Assembly (NCBI RefSeq): GCF_007993815.1
Contig: NZ_VJWE01000013.1
Coordinates: 368,878 to 432,877, forward strand
Direction: 5' to 3'
Length of the DNA stretch: 64,000 nucleotides
From: Acidovorax delafieldii
GTDB lineage: Bacteria > Pseudomonadota > Gammaproteobacteria > Burkholderiales > Burkholderiaceae_C
A program made the translations under genes and the position numbers. This document shows positions 55,733-62,992 of this stretch, piece after piece. Below the pieces are notes generated by a model. It searched no databases. It had not been told where the DNA came from and saw only the letters and a list, made by a program, of their open reading frames with translations. Every line of letters starts with the position of its first letter. Within the stretch, counting starts at the first letter, position 1.

Positions 55733-56779
55733 ATGGTTTTTCTCTGGCCCACCCTGCTCTGGCTGCTGCTGGCTGTGCCCCTCTTGGTACTGCTGTACTG
55801 GTGGCTGCTGCACCGGCGCAAGAAAACAGCGCTGACCTACTCCAGCCTGTCCCTGGTGCGCGAGGCCATGGGCCCGGGCCAGCACCTGCGCCGCCACATC
55901 CCACCCGCGCTGTTCCTGCTGGCCCTGGTGGCACTGCTGCTGGCCGCCGCGCGCCCGCTGGCCGTCATCACCCTGCCCTCGCAGGACCAGACCATCATGC
56001 TGGCCATGGACGTGTCGGGCAGCATGCGCGCCGCCGACGTGGAGCCCGACCGCATCACCGCCGCCCAGAACGCCGCCAAGGCCTTCATTGCCGACCTGCC
56101 GCGCCATGTGCGCGTGGGCATCGTGGCCTTTGCGGGCAGCGCCCAGCTGGCCCAGCTGCCCACCCAGAGCCGCGAAGACCTGGTGAAAGCCATCGACAGC
56201 TTCCAGCTGCAGCGCGGCACGGCCACGGGCAACGGCATCATGCTGTCGCTGGCCACGATCTTTCCCGATGCGGGTATCGACATCGCCGCTCTGGGCGGCC
56301 GCCAGGCCATGCGCCCGAAGCCCATCGAAGAGCTGGGCAAGCAGCAGGACCCCGCCAAGACGTTCACGCCCGTAGCCCCAGGCTCGTACAACTCGGCCGC
56401 CATCATCATGCTGACGGACGGTCAGCGCACCACAGGCGTGGACCCACTGGAAGCCGCCAAGTGGGCGGCCGACCGGGGGGTGCGGGTGTACACGGTGGGG
56501 GTGGGCACGGTGCAGGGCGAGACCATTGGCTTTGAGGGCTGGTCGATGCGGGTACGGCTGGACGAAGAAACCCTGAAGGCCGTGGCTGCGCGGACCAATG
56601 CCGAATACTTTCATGCGGCGACGGCGGCAGACTTGAAGAAGGTGTACGAGACGCTGAGCTCGCGGCTGACGGTGGAGAAGAAGGAGACGGAGATTTCTTC
56701 TTTACTGGCGTTGTTGGGAGCGGTGCTGGCGTTGGTGGCGGCGGGGTTGTCGGTGTGGTGGTATGGGCGGGTGATGTGA
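55733..56779 (+). CDS. VWA-domain (BatA-like) membrane protein
   Basis: A 348-residue inner-membrane protein. Two N-terminal helices (LWLLLAVPLLVLLYWWLL; LFLLALVALLLAAARPLAV) precede a von Willebrand A domain with the metal site DVSGSMRA at 93-100, and a final C-terminal helix (ALLGAVLALVAAGLSVWW) closes it. AAGGA precedes the ATG. It ends the moxR operon; BatB or BatD relatives are absent. The 880-bp structured element begins four bases after its stop codon. Confidence 0.92.
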   Translation: MVFLWPTLLWLLLAVPLLVLLYWWLLHRRKKTALTYSSLSLVREAMGPGQHLRRHIPPALFLLALVALLLAAARPLAVITLPSQDQTIMLAMDVSGSMRAADVEPDRITAAQNAAKAFIADLPRHVRVGIVAFAGSAQLAQLPTQSREDLVKAIDSFQLQRGTATGNGIMLSLATIFPDAGIDIAALGGRQAMRPKPIEELGKQQDPAKTFTPVAPGSYNSAAIIMLTDGQRTTGVDPLEAAKWAADRGVRVYTVGVGTVQGETIGFEGWSMRVRLDEETLKAVAARTNAEYFHAATAADLKKVYETLSSRLTVEKKETEISSLLALLGAVLALVAAGLSVWWYGRVM

Positions 56780-56782
56780 TTT

Positions 56783-56846
56783 TTTTGGGGTGATTTTGGC
56801 TGGATGCGCTAGTGGGATATGCGCTGGCAGCTATGCTTTTTGAAGC
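56783..56846 (-). repeat. Dispersed repeat, left outer arm of E3
   Basis: Tail TTTTGGGGTGATTTTGGCTG, hairpin module GCGCTAGTGGGATATGCGC and AT module GCTATGCTTTTTGAAGC. It starts four bases after the VWA gene. Confidence 0.75.
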
Positions 56847-57598
56847 ACTCTCCCTCCGTGCAAAGGGCTGTTTGCCTGATTAACGGCATGCCTTGATGAA
56901 GGGCGGAGGCCGGGAGTCGCCCGGCAGGCGAGGTACTTTTCTTTGCTTCGCCAAAGAAAAGTACCCAAAAGAAAGACGACCCCACTGTCTGCGTCCCCTG
57001 CGCTTCGCTACGGGGAAACCTGCGGTGCTCGGGTTTGGCGGGGTCTCGCTCAACTCGCGCCGCTGCGCGTCGCTCAGACACACGCGAGCCCTGATCCGCC
57101 AAACCCTGCGCTCCTCGGCGCATCCACAGGGGCACGGGGAGCTGAACATACACACGGGCCATCGCTGCGCTCGGCCCCGAATCGCGGGCGCAAGCGCCTC
57201 GCGCTGCGCAGCCTGGGCCGAGCGCAGCAATGGCCCGAATGGATGTCCGGCTGTTCGGTTGTTTGGATGTTCGGCTGTCCACCCCCCTGCTGGCTGCGCC
57301 TGCGGCGGGGCGGTTGCGGGGTGAGCATGGGCGTCGGAGCGCCCATGCCTCGTGCACTGACTCGCCGTGGATGTCTGAACGAAGCTGCAACGCAGCGCAG
57401 TGAGTTCCACGGCGCACCCCACGACCGCGCCGCCGCAGGTTTGCCCCCACGCACCGCGTGGGGGTCGCAGGCTGGGGGTCGCCTTTTCTTTGGTGACTTT
57501 CTTTTGGCGAAGCAAAAGAAAGTTACTCGCTCGCCGGGCGACTCCCGGCCTCCGCCTTCAACCCAGGCATGCGATCCAATCAGCAACCACAAGAAAAC

Positions 57599-57662
57599 GC
57601 TACGAAATCAATAGCTACCACCACATATTCCACTAGCGCATCCAGCCAAAATCACCCCAAAA
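57599..57662 (+). repeat. Dispersed repeat, right outer arm of E3
   Basis: AT module GCTACGAAATCAATAGC, then the hairpin module and tail in the opposite orientation to the left arm. The last 11 bases overlap the lolD 3' end and supply its final codons and stop. Confidence 0.75.
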
Positions 57663-58353
57663 CCCCAGACACCAGCCTCATCACCCGGTCACACCGGGCC
57701 GCCAGCGACTCATCGTGCGTCACCATCACAAATGCGGTGCCCTGATCCCGCGCCAACTGCAGCATCAAGTCAAACACCCCGTCAGCCGTACTCCGGTCCA
57801 GATTGCCCGTAGGTTCATCCGCCAGCACGCAAGCAGGCCGCGTCACCAACGCCCGCGCAATCGCCACCCGCTGACGCTCACCGCCCGACAGCTCGGCCGG
57901 CCGGTGCATCAGCCGCTCCTTCAAACCGACTGACGCCAGCACCCGCTCCGCCTCCGCATGGCACTGGGCCAACGGCAGGCGGCGGATGCGCAGCGGCATG
58001 GCCACGTTGTCCAGCGCACTGAACTCCGGCAGCAGGTGATGGAACTGGTAGATAAACCCCAGGTGCTGGTTGCGCAGCTGCCCCTGGCGCTCCGCCGACA
58101 GCGACGACATCTCCTCGCCCTTCAGGCGCACCGTGCCCGCCGTGGGTGCATCCAGCCCGCCCAGCAGGTGCAGCAAGGTGCTCTTGCCCGAGCCCGAGGC
58201 GCCTACGATCGCCAGCGTTTCGCCTGCATGGATCTGCAGGTCCACGCCCTTGAGCACGGTCACATCCAGGCGGCCTTCGGTAAAGCGTTTGGTCAGGCCC
58301 TTGGCTTCCAGCACCACCGGGTGGCTGTTGGTATAGGGGGTGGGGTTACTCAT
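57652..58353 (-). CDS. lolD: Lipoprotein-releasing ABC transporter ATPase
   Basis: ATPase of the LolCDE complex, which extracts lipoproteins from the inner membrane. It has 233 residues. Walker [10 protein letters not shown], signature LSGGERQR, and Walker [13 protein letters not shown] are intact, and the LolD pattern [14 protein letters not shown] is present. Its ATG overlaps the lolC stop by eight bases. The last four residues, GVLG, are encoded by the outer arm of the E3 repeat. Confidence 0.95.
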   Translation of the reverse strand: MSNPTPYTNSHPVVLEAKGLTKRFTEGRLDVTVLKGVDLQIHAGETLAIVGASGSGKSTLLHLLGGLDAPTAGTVRLKGEEMSSLSAERQGQLRNQHLGFIYQFHHLLPEFSALDNVAMPLRIRRLPLAQCHAEAERVLASVGLKERLMHRPAELSGGERQRVAIARALVTRPACVLADEPTGNLDRSTADGVFDLMLQLARDQGTAFVMVTHDESLAARCDRVMRLVSGVLG

Positions 58354-59599
58354 AACGCAGCGCCTCGGCAGGGTTCACACGGCTGGCGCGCCAGCTGGGG
58401 TACAGGGTGGCCACAAAGGCCAGCACCAGCGAGATGACCGCAATGGGCACGATGTCGCTGCTCTGCGGCTCGCTGGGCATCTTGCTGATGAGGTAGATGT
58501 CCTTGGGCAAAAAGCTCGCGTTCAGCGCGCGCTCGATGGCCGGCACGATCACATCGATGTTGAACGCGATGCCAAGGCCCAGCAGCAGGCCGACCAGCGT
58601 ACCGATCACGCCCACCATCGCGCCCTGCACCACAAAGATGCCCATGATGCTTTTGGGGCTGGCGCCCAGCGTGCGCAGGATGGCGATGTCCGCGCGCTTG
58701 TCGGTCACCGTCATCACCAGCGTGGAGACCAGGTTGAACGCAGCCACGGCCACGATGAGCGTGAGGATGATGAACATCATGCGTTTTTCCAGCTGCACGG
58801 CGGCGAACCAGGTGCGGTTCTGCTGCGTCCAGTCGCGGATCAGTAGCTGGCCGCTCAGGGACTGCGCCAGTTGCTGCGCCACCTCGCGGGCCTGGTGCAG
58901 GTCCTTGAGCTTGAGGCGTACACCCGTGGGGCCTTCCAGGCGGAAGATGCGCTGCGCGTCCTCATGGTGCAGCAGCACCAGGGCCGAGTCGTATTCGTAG
59001 TGGCCGGAGTCAAACGTGCCCGCCACCGTCATCTGCTTGAGGCGCGGCACCACGCCTGCCGGCGTCACCTGGCCGGCGGGCGCTATCAGCGTCACCGGGT
59101 CGCCCACCCGCACGCCCAGGGCACGGGCCAGCTCGCCCCCCAGCACCACGCGGAATTCGCCAGGCACCAGCAGGTTCAGCGTTTTCTCATTGGTGGCAGC
59201 CAGGTCGGTCACCGCCCCTTCCAGGGCCGGGTCGATGCCGCGCACCAGTGCGCCCTTCATGTCTTCGCCACGCGCCAGCAGGGCCTGGGCCGCTACAAAA
59301 GGTGCAGCCCCGATCACATTCGGGTTTTTCTTGGCCTCGGCCAGGGTGAGCGCCGGGTCGGGCAGTGCGGCCCCCAGGGGCGCAAAGATCTCGATGTGCG
59401 AGACCACGCTGAGCATGCGGTCGCGCACGTCCTTTTGAAAGCCGTTCATCACCGACAGCACGATGATCAGCGCCGCCACCCCCAGCGCAATGCCCAGCAT
59501 GGACACGCCCGAGATGAACGAGATGAAGCCATTGCGCCGCGTGGCGCGGCCCGCGCGCGTGTAGCGCCAGCCCAGGGCCAGTTCGTAGGGAATTTGCAT
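58346..59599 (-). CDS. lolC: Lipoprotein-releasing ABC transporter membrane subunit
   Basis: A 417-residue MacB/FtsX-fold permease. The N-terminal [14 protein letters not shown] and the following [20 protein letters not shown] start the first helix; a periplasmic domain of about 220 residues comes next; three further helices end with [18 protein letters not shown], the LolC/E signature. Only one membrane subunit is present, so it may serve as LolF-like homodimer or pair with a LolE elsewhere. It forms an operon with lolD. The gap upstream is filled by repeat element E2; the ATG at 59599 has only a weak ribosome site. Confidence 0.93.
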   Translation of the reverse strand: MQIPYELALGWRYTRAGRATRRNGFISFISGVSMLGIALGVAALIIVLSVMNGFQKDVRDRMLSVVSHIEIFAPLGAALPDPALTLAEAKKNPNVIGAAPFVAAQALLARGEDMKGALVRGIDPALEGAVTDLAATNEKTLNLLVPGEFRVVLGGELARALGVRVGDPVTLIAPAGQVTPAGVVPRLKQMTVAGTFDSGHYEYDSALVLLHHEDAQRIFRLEGPTGVRLKLKDLHQAREVAQQLAQSLSGQLLIRDWTQQNRTWFAAVQLEKRMMFIILTLIVAVAAFNLVSTLVMTVTDKRADIAILRTLGASPKSIMGIFVVQGAMVGVIGTLVGLLLGLGIAFNIDVIVPAIERALNASFLPKDIYLISKMPSEPQSSDIVPIAVISLVLAFVATLYPSWRASRVNPAEALRYE

Positions 59600-59672
59600 G
59601 GATTAGGAAAGAAGGGCCTGTACGGTGCGGAATGCACGCTACGGGACGGGCCGATTGTGGCATCCCGGACAA

Positions 59673-59942
59673 TAGAGCGAGTGAAACACTTTTACATACC
59701 CACGTTGGGCCTCCAGGCCAGTGATCGCAAGGCGCGGGCCGCCGCCAAGGCTGGACGCCTTGGCAAGGTCCGCAACGCCGCGAGCGCTGGCCTGGAGGCC
59801 CAACCCTTCGGGAAAGCCGGGGAAAGGCCCGGCCACTGCGTTGCAGCCCGCTTGCGGTATCCCAACCGCTGCGCGTCCTGCGCCTTGTTGCCGGGCCTTT
59901 CCCCGGTTTTCGTGGGCACGTAAAAGTGTTTCACTCGCTCTA
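59673..59942. repeat. 270-bp three-way-junction palindromic element E2
   Basis: Outer stem: 59673-59704 and 59911-59942 are inverted repeats in 30 of 32 positions. Arm A: GTTGGGCCTCCAGGCCAG (59704-59721) pairs perfectly with 59787-59804, capped by CCAAGGC-tggac-GCCTTGG (59745-59763). Arm B: 59817-59833 pairs perfectly with 59890-59906. The link between arms includes CAACCCTTCGGG (59801-59812). It fills the divergent gap of lolC and the RpfE-like gene, ending three bases before the latter's ATG. Gap bases 59600-59672 show nothing else. Confidence 0.85.
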
Positions 59943-59945
59943 GCC

Positions 59946-60899
59946 ATGTCGGACACCACCCATTTGCTCATTCCCTACGCCGCCAGCGCCTCACCGGGAT
60001 GCCAGCAAGCCCAACAGGGCCTGGCCCTGCCCCACCTGGACCGGCTGCTGGCCCGGCTCAGCCCCCATCCCGCCCAGAGCGACAGCGGCGAAGAAACCAG
60101 CTTCTCTGTCCCCCATGAACGCGCCCTGGCCCGCGCCCTGGGCCTGCCCGCGCAGGACGGCCGCATCCCTTGGGCCGCCTGGCACCGCCAACAGCAAGGC
60201 CTGACGACCCACGGCGAGGCCTGGGCCTTCGTCACGCCCTGCCAGTGGCAGGTCAGCACCGACCACGTCACCCTGCGCGACCCCGAACAGCTGGGGCTGG
60301 ACGAAGCCGCGTCCCGCGCGCTGCTGGCCATCGTGGCGCCCTGGTTTGCCGAGGACGGCATCACCCTGCACTACGACCAGCCCACGCGCTGGCTGGCCAG
60401 CGGGCCGCTGTTTGCCGACCTGGCCACCGCGTCGCTGGAGCGTGTGCTGCTGCGCGACGTGCGCGCCTGGATGCCCGATGCGAAACAAGCCCGCACCCTG
60501 CACCGCCTGCACAGCGAGATGCAGATGCTGCTGTACACCCACGCCTTCAACGACGAGCGCTCAGCGCGCGGGCTGCCCATCGTCAACTCGTTCTGGGTGC
60601 ATGGCACGGGCGCACTGGCCGGCCCACCGCGTGGCACAGTGCCACCCCATATGCCCACCACCCTGCGGGACGCCGCCTTGCACGACGACTGGCGCACCTG
60701 GGCCAGCGCCTGGGCCGCGCTGGACGCAGGCCCCGTGGCCGACCTGCTGCGCCGGGCCGAAAGCGGCACGCCCGTGCAGCTGACCCTGTGCGGCGAACGC
60801 AATGCGCTGGGCTTCCACACCGCTCCACGCAGCCTTGCACAGCGGTTTCAAGGTCTTTTTCGCCCCATGCGCTGGTCGAATATGCTGGTGCAGCTATGA
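59946..60899 (+). CDS. RpfE-like protein
   Basis: A 317-residue protein related, by recognition, to the RpfE-type regulatory proteins found beside recJ in Xanthomonas and betaproteobacteria, sometimes annotated as phosphoglycerate-mutase-like. It has no clear enzyme motif that I can name; notable stretches are THGEAWAFVTPCQWQVSTDH, LHRLHSEMQMLLYTHAFN and LPIVNSFWVHGTG. The function is unknown. The ATG at 59946 has no good ribosome site because E2 ends three bases earlier. The stop overlaps the recJ start (ATGA). Its last ten residues are encoded by a dispersed repeat. Confidence 0.75.
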   Translation: MSDTTHLLIPYAASASPGCQQAQQGLALPHLDRLLARLSPHPAQSDSGEETSFSVPHERALARALGLPAQDGRIPWAAWHRQQQGLTTHGEAWAFVTPCQWQVSTDHVTLRDPEQLGLDEAASRALLAIVAPWFAEDGITLHYDQPTRWLASGPLFADLATASLERVLLRDVRAWMPDAKQARTLHRLHSEMQMLLYTHAFNDERSARGLPIVNSFWVHGTGALAGPPRGTVPPHMPTTLRDAALHDDWRTWASAWAALDAGPVADLLRRAESGTPVQLTLCGERNALGFHTAPRSLAQRFQGLFRPMRWSNMLVQL

Positions 60900-60909
60900 A
60901 AATAATAGC
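60868..60909 (-). repeat. Dispersed repeat at the RpfE-like/recJ junction
   Basis: GCGCTGGTCGAATATGC (decayed hairpin) followed by AT module GCTATGAAAATAATAGC. The ATG inside the AT module is the recJ start codon, and the repeat encodes the C-terminus of the upstream gene. Confidence 0.65.
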
Positions 60910-62620
60910 AAGAGACATTCCGCCCCGCGCCGCCTGGGCGCTGGAGCAGGCCGGCGTGCACCCGCTGCTGGCGCGCCTGTACGCCGCGCGTGGCGTGCGG
61001 GCCAAGGACGAGCTGGACGATGGCCTGGGCCGCCTGCTGCCGCCCAGTGGCGACCATGGCTTGAAGGGCATTGACGCCGCAGCCCGCCTGCTGGCCGATG
61101 CCATGGCGCAGAACCAACGGCTCATCATCGTGGCCGACTACGACTGCGACGGCGCCACCGCCTGCGCCGTGGGTGTGCGCGGCCTGCGGCTGCTGGGCGC
61201 CCAGAGCGTGGACTACCTGGTGCCCGACCGCGTGACCGACGGCTACGGCCTCACCGCCTCGATCGCCCGCCGCGTGGCCGAGCGGGGCGCTGACATGCTC
61301 ATCACCGTGGACAACGGCATCGCCAGCGTGGACGGCGTGGCCGAGGCCAAGGCGCTGGGCCTGCAGGTGCTGGTGACCGACCACCACCTGCCTGGCCCCG
61401 AGCTGCCTGCGGCGGACGCCATCGTCAACCCCAACCAGCCCGGCTGCCCGTTCGAAAGCAAGTCCATGGCCGGGGTGGGCGTGATGTTTTATGTGCTGCT
61501 GGCGCTGCGCGCCGAGCTGCGTGCGCGTGGCGTGTTTGACGCCGCCACGCAACCCAAGCTCGACCCCTTGCTCACCCTGGTGGCGCTGGGCACCGTGGCT
61601 GACGTGGTCAAGCTGGATGCCAACAACCGCCGCCTGGTCGCCCAGGGCTTGAAGCGCATCCGCGCGGGGCAGATGCCCGCAGGCATCGCCGCCCTGTTCC
61701 ACGCCGCCGGCCGCAAGGCACCCGTGGCCACCACCTTCGACTTTGGCTTTGCTTTAGGCCCACGCATCAACGCTGCCGGCCGCTTGGCGGACATGACGCT
61801 GGGCATCGAATGCCTGCTGACGGACGACGCAGGCCGCGCTGCCGAACTGGCCGCCACGCTGGACGGCATCAACCGCGAGCGCCGCGAGATCGAAGGAGGC
61901 ATGCGCGAGCAGGCCATGCTGATGGCCGAGAGCCTGTTCGACGAGAGCGAAGAGCCGCCCCCCGCCATCAGCGTGTTCGACCCCGACTTCCACGAAGGCG
62001 TGGTGGGTATCGTGGCCAGCCGCATCAAGGACAAGCTGCACCGCCCGACCTTCGTGTTTGCGGCCAGCAGCGCGCCGGGCAAGGAGCATGAGCTCAAAGG
62101 CTCGGGCCGCTCCATCCCCGGCTTTCACCTGCGCGACGCGCTGGATCTGGTGGCCAAACGCCACCCGGGCGTGATCCTCAAGTTCGGCGGCCACGCCATG
62201 GCGGCGGGCTGCACGGTGGCGGAGGAATCGTTCGACGTGTTCGAGCAGGCCTTTGCCCAGGTGGCGCAGGAATGGCTGGACGCCGCCACCCTCACCCGCC
62301 GCATCGAGACCGACGGCCCGCTGGCCCCCGAATACTGCCGCGCCGACATCGTGGACACGCTGCACCGCGAGGTCTGGGGCCAGGGCTTTGCGCCCCCCAC
62401 CTTCAGCGAAGAGGTGCAGATCGTGAGCCAGCGCCTGGTGGGCGAGGCCAAGAACCACCTGTCGCTCAAGCTCATCCACCAGGGCAACCCCGTGGATGCC
62501 ATCTGGTTCGGCCACACCGAGCAGTTGCCTGCTCGGGTGCTGCTGGCCTTCCGCCTGGATGTGAACGAGTGGAAGGGCGAGCGCAAGGTGCAGTTCCTAG
62601 TCGAAGGCGCGCAGGTGTAG
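60896..62620 (+). CDS. recJ: Single-stranded-DNA-specific exonuclease RecJ
   Basis: 5'-3' exonuclease on single-stranded DNA, used in RecF-pathway recombination and mismatch repair. It has 574 residues. DHH motifs: ADYDCDGATA (motif I; Cys replaces the usual Ala), VTDHHLPG (motif III), and the DHHA1 domain GGHAMAAG. The C-terminal OB-like region follows (AKNHLSLKLIHQGNPVDAIWF, cited as family context). The start codon overlaps the upstream stop (ATGA), giving translational coupling. Convergent with the tautomerase gene, 11 bp apart. Confidence 0.95.
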   Translation: MKIIARDIPPRAAWALEQAGVHPLLARLYAARGVRAKDELDDGLGRLLPPSGDHGLKGIDAAARLLADAMAQNQRLIIVADYDCDGATACAVGVRGLRLLGAQSVDYLVPDRVTDGYGLTASIARRVAERGADMLITVDNGIASVDGVAEAKALGLQVLVTDHHLPGPELPAADAIVNPNQPGCPFESKSMAGVGVMFYVLLALRAELRARGVFDAATQPKLDPLLTLVALGTVADVVKLDANNRRLVAQGLKRIRAGQMPAGIAALFHAAGRKAPVATTFDFGFALGPRINAAGRLADMTLGIECLLTDDAGRAAELAATLDGINRERREIEGGMREQAMLMAESLFDESEEPPPAISVFDPDFHEGVVGIVASRIKDKLHRPTFVFAASSAPGKEHELKGSGRSIPGFHLRDALDLVAKRHPGVILKFGGHAMAAGCTVAEESFDVFEQAFAQVAQEWLDAATLTRRIETDGPLAPEYCRADIVDTLHREVWGQGFAPPTFSEEVQIVSQRLVGEAKNHLSLKLIHQGNPVDAIWFGHTEQLPARVLLAFRLDVNEWKGERKVQFLVEGAQV

Positions 62621-62631
62621 TGCGCCACCGC

Positions 62632-62856
62632 TCAAGCCTGCGTCGGCCCCTTGCTTCGCTGGCGGATCACGGTCACCGGCTCTCCGCCTTGCCCCCAGTT
62701 CTCGGGGTCCACCTCGTCGATGATGACGGTGACACTTTCCGGCCGCTTGTCCAGCACCTGCTGCATGAGCTGGGTCACGCCCGCAATCAGGGCGGCTTTC
62801 TGGGCTGCGGTAGTCGGCAGGTCGCGGCGCGCAAGGCGGATGTTGACCAAGGGCAT
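62632..62856 (-). CDS. 4-oxalocrotonate tautomerase family protein
   Basis: A 74-residue tautomerase with the catalytic N-terminal proline (MPLVNIRLARR, Pro1 after Met removal). AAQKAALIAGVTQLMQQVL and KRPESVTVIIDEVDPENWG complete the family pattern. It keeps the arginine near position 39 that often helps catalysis. AAAGGA precedes the ATG at 62856. The physiological substrate is not known and the gene is isolated from any aromatic catabolism genes. Confidence 0.9.
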   Translation of the reverse strand: MPLVNIRLARRDLPTTAAQKAALIAGVTQLMQQVLDKRPESVTVIIDEVDPENWGQGGEPVTVIRQRSKGPTQA

Positions 62857-62878
62857 CGGAGAATCCTTTCAAGGTGCA

Positions 62879-62907
62879 CCAAAACAAAAGGCAGCTCACG
62901 CTGCCTT
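62879..62907 (-). terminator. Terminator of the chemotaxis receptor gene
   Basis: AAGGCAGC (62888-62895) pairs with GCTGCCTT (62900-62907); the minus strand continues TTTTGTTTTG. It separates the receptor gene from the tautomerase gene on the same strand. Confidence 0.8.
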
Positions 62908-62930
62908 GCTGTCAATTCGGACGGAATACC

Positions 62931-62992
62931 GACCACAAAAAATAGCCGCTAGCGCTTGATGGTCATGCGCTGGCCGCTATCGATTTAGAAGC
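62931..62992 (-). repeat. Dispersed repeat at the 3' end of the chemotaxis receptor gene
   Basis: Hairpin module GCGCTTGATGGTCATGCGC and AT module GCTATCGATTTAGAAGC (62976-62992). The AT module overlaps the receptor stop codon (62985-62987). Confidence 0.65.

Larger units (their letters stand above)
56783..57662. repeat. 880-bp multi-branched palindromic element E3
   Basis: Outer arms 56783-56834 and 57611-57662 are inverted repeats (48 of 52 identical, first 33 perfect). Inner arms 56902-56965 and 57492-57556 are a second inverted pair; the first 24 positions are perfect and each arm is itself a hairpin (56932-56945 with 56952-56965 is a perfect 14-bp stem). Internal arms: 57031-57041/57096-57106; 57166-57186/57226-57246 (20 of 21); 57325-57333/57340-57348; 57364-57371/57406-57413; 57444-57452/57456-57464. 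It lies between the VWA and lolD stops. Overlapping open frames on both strands have no family similarity I recognise and follow from the palindromes. Confidence 0.8.

Noticed and set aside
56880..57614. Several 140-220-codon overlapping frames on both strands
   Set aside because: They lie within the E3 palindromic element; frames on both strands arise from the inverted repeats and have no recognisable domain.
59639..59971. Open frames of 80-110 codons across E2
   Set aside because: They follow the arms of the palindrome, and the outer arms encode the same peptides in both directions.
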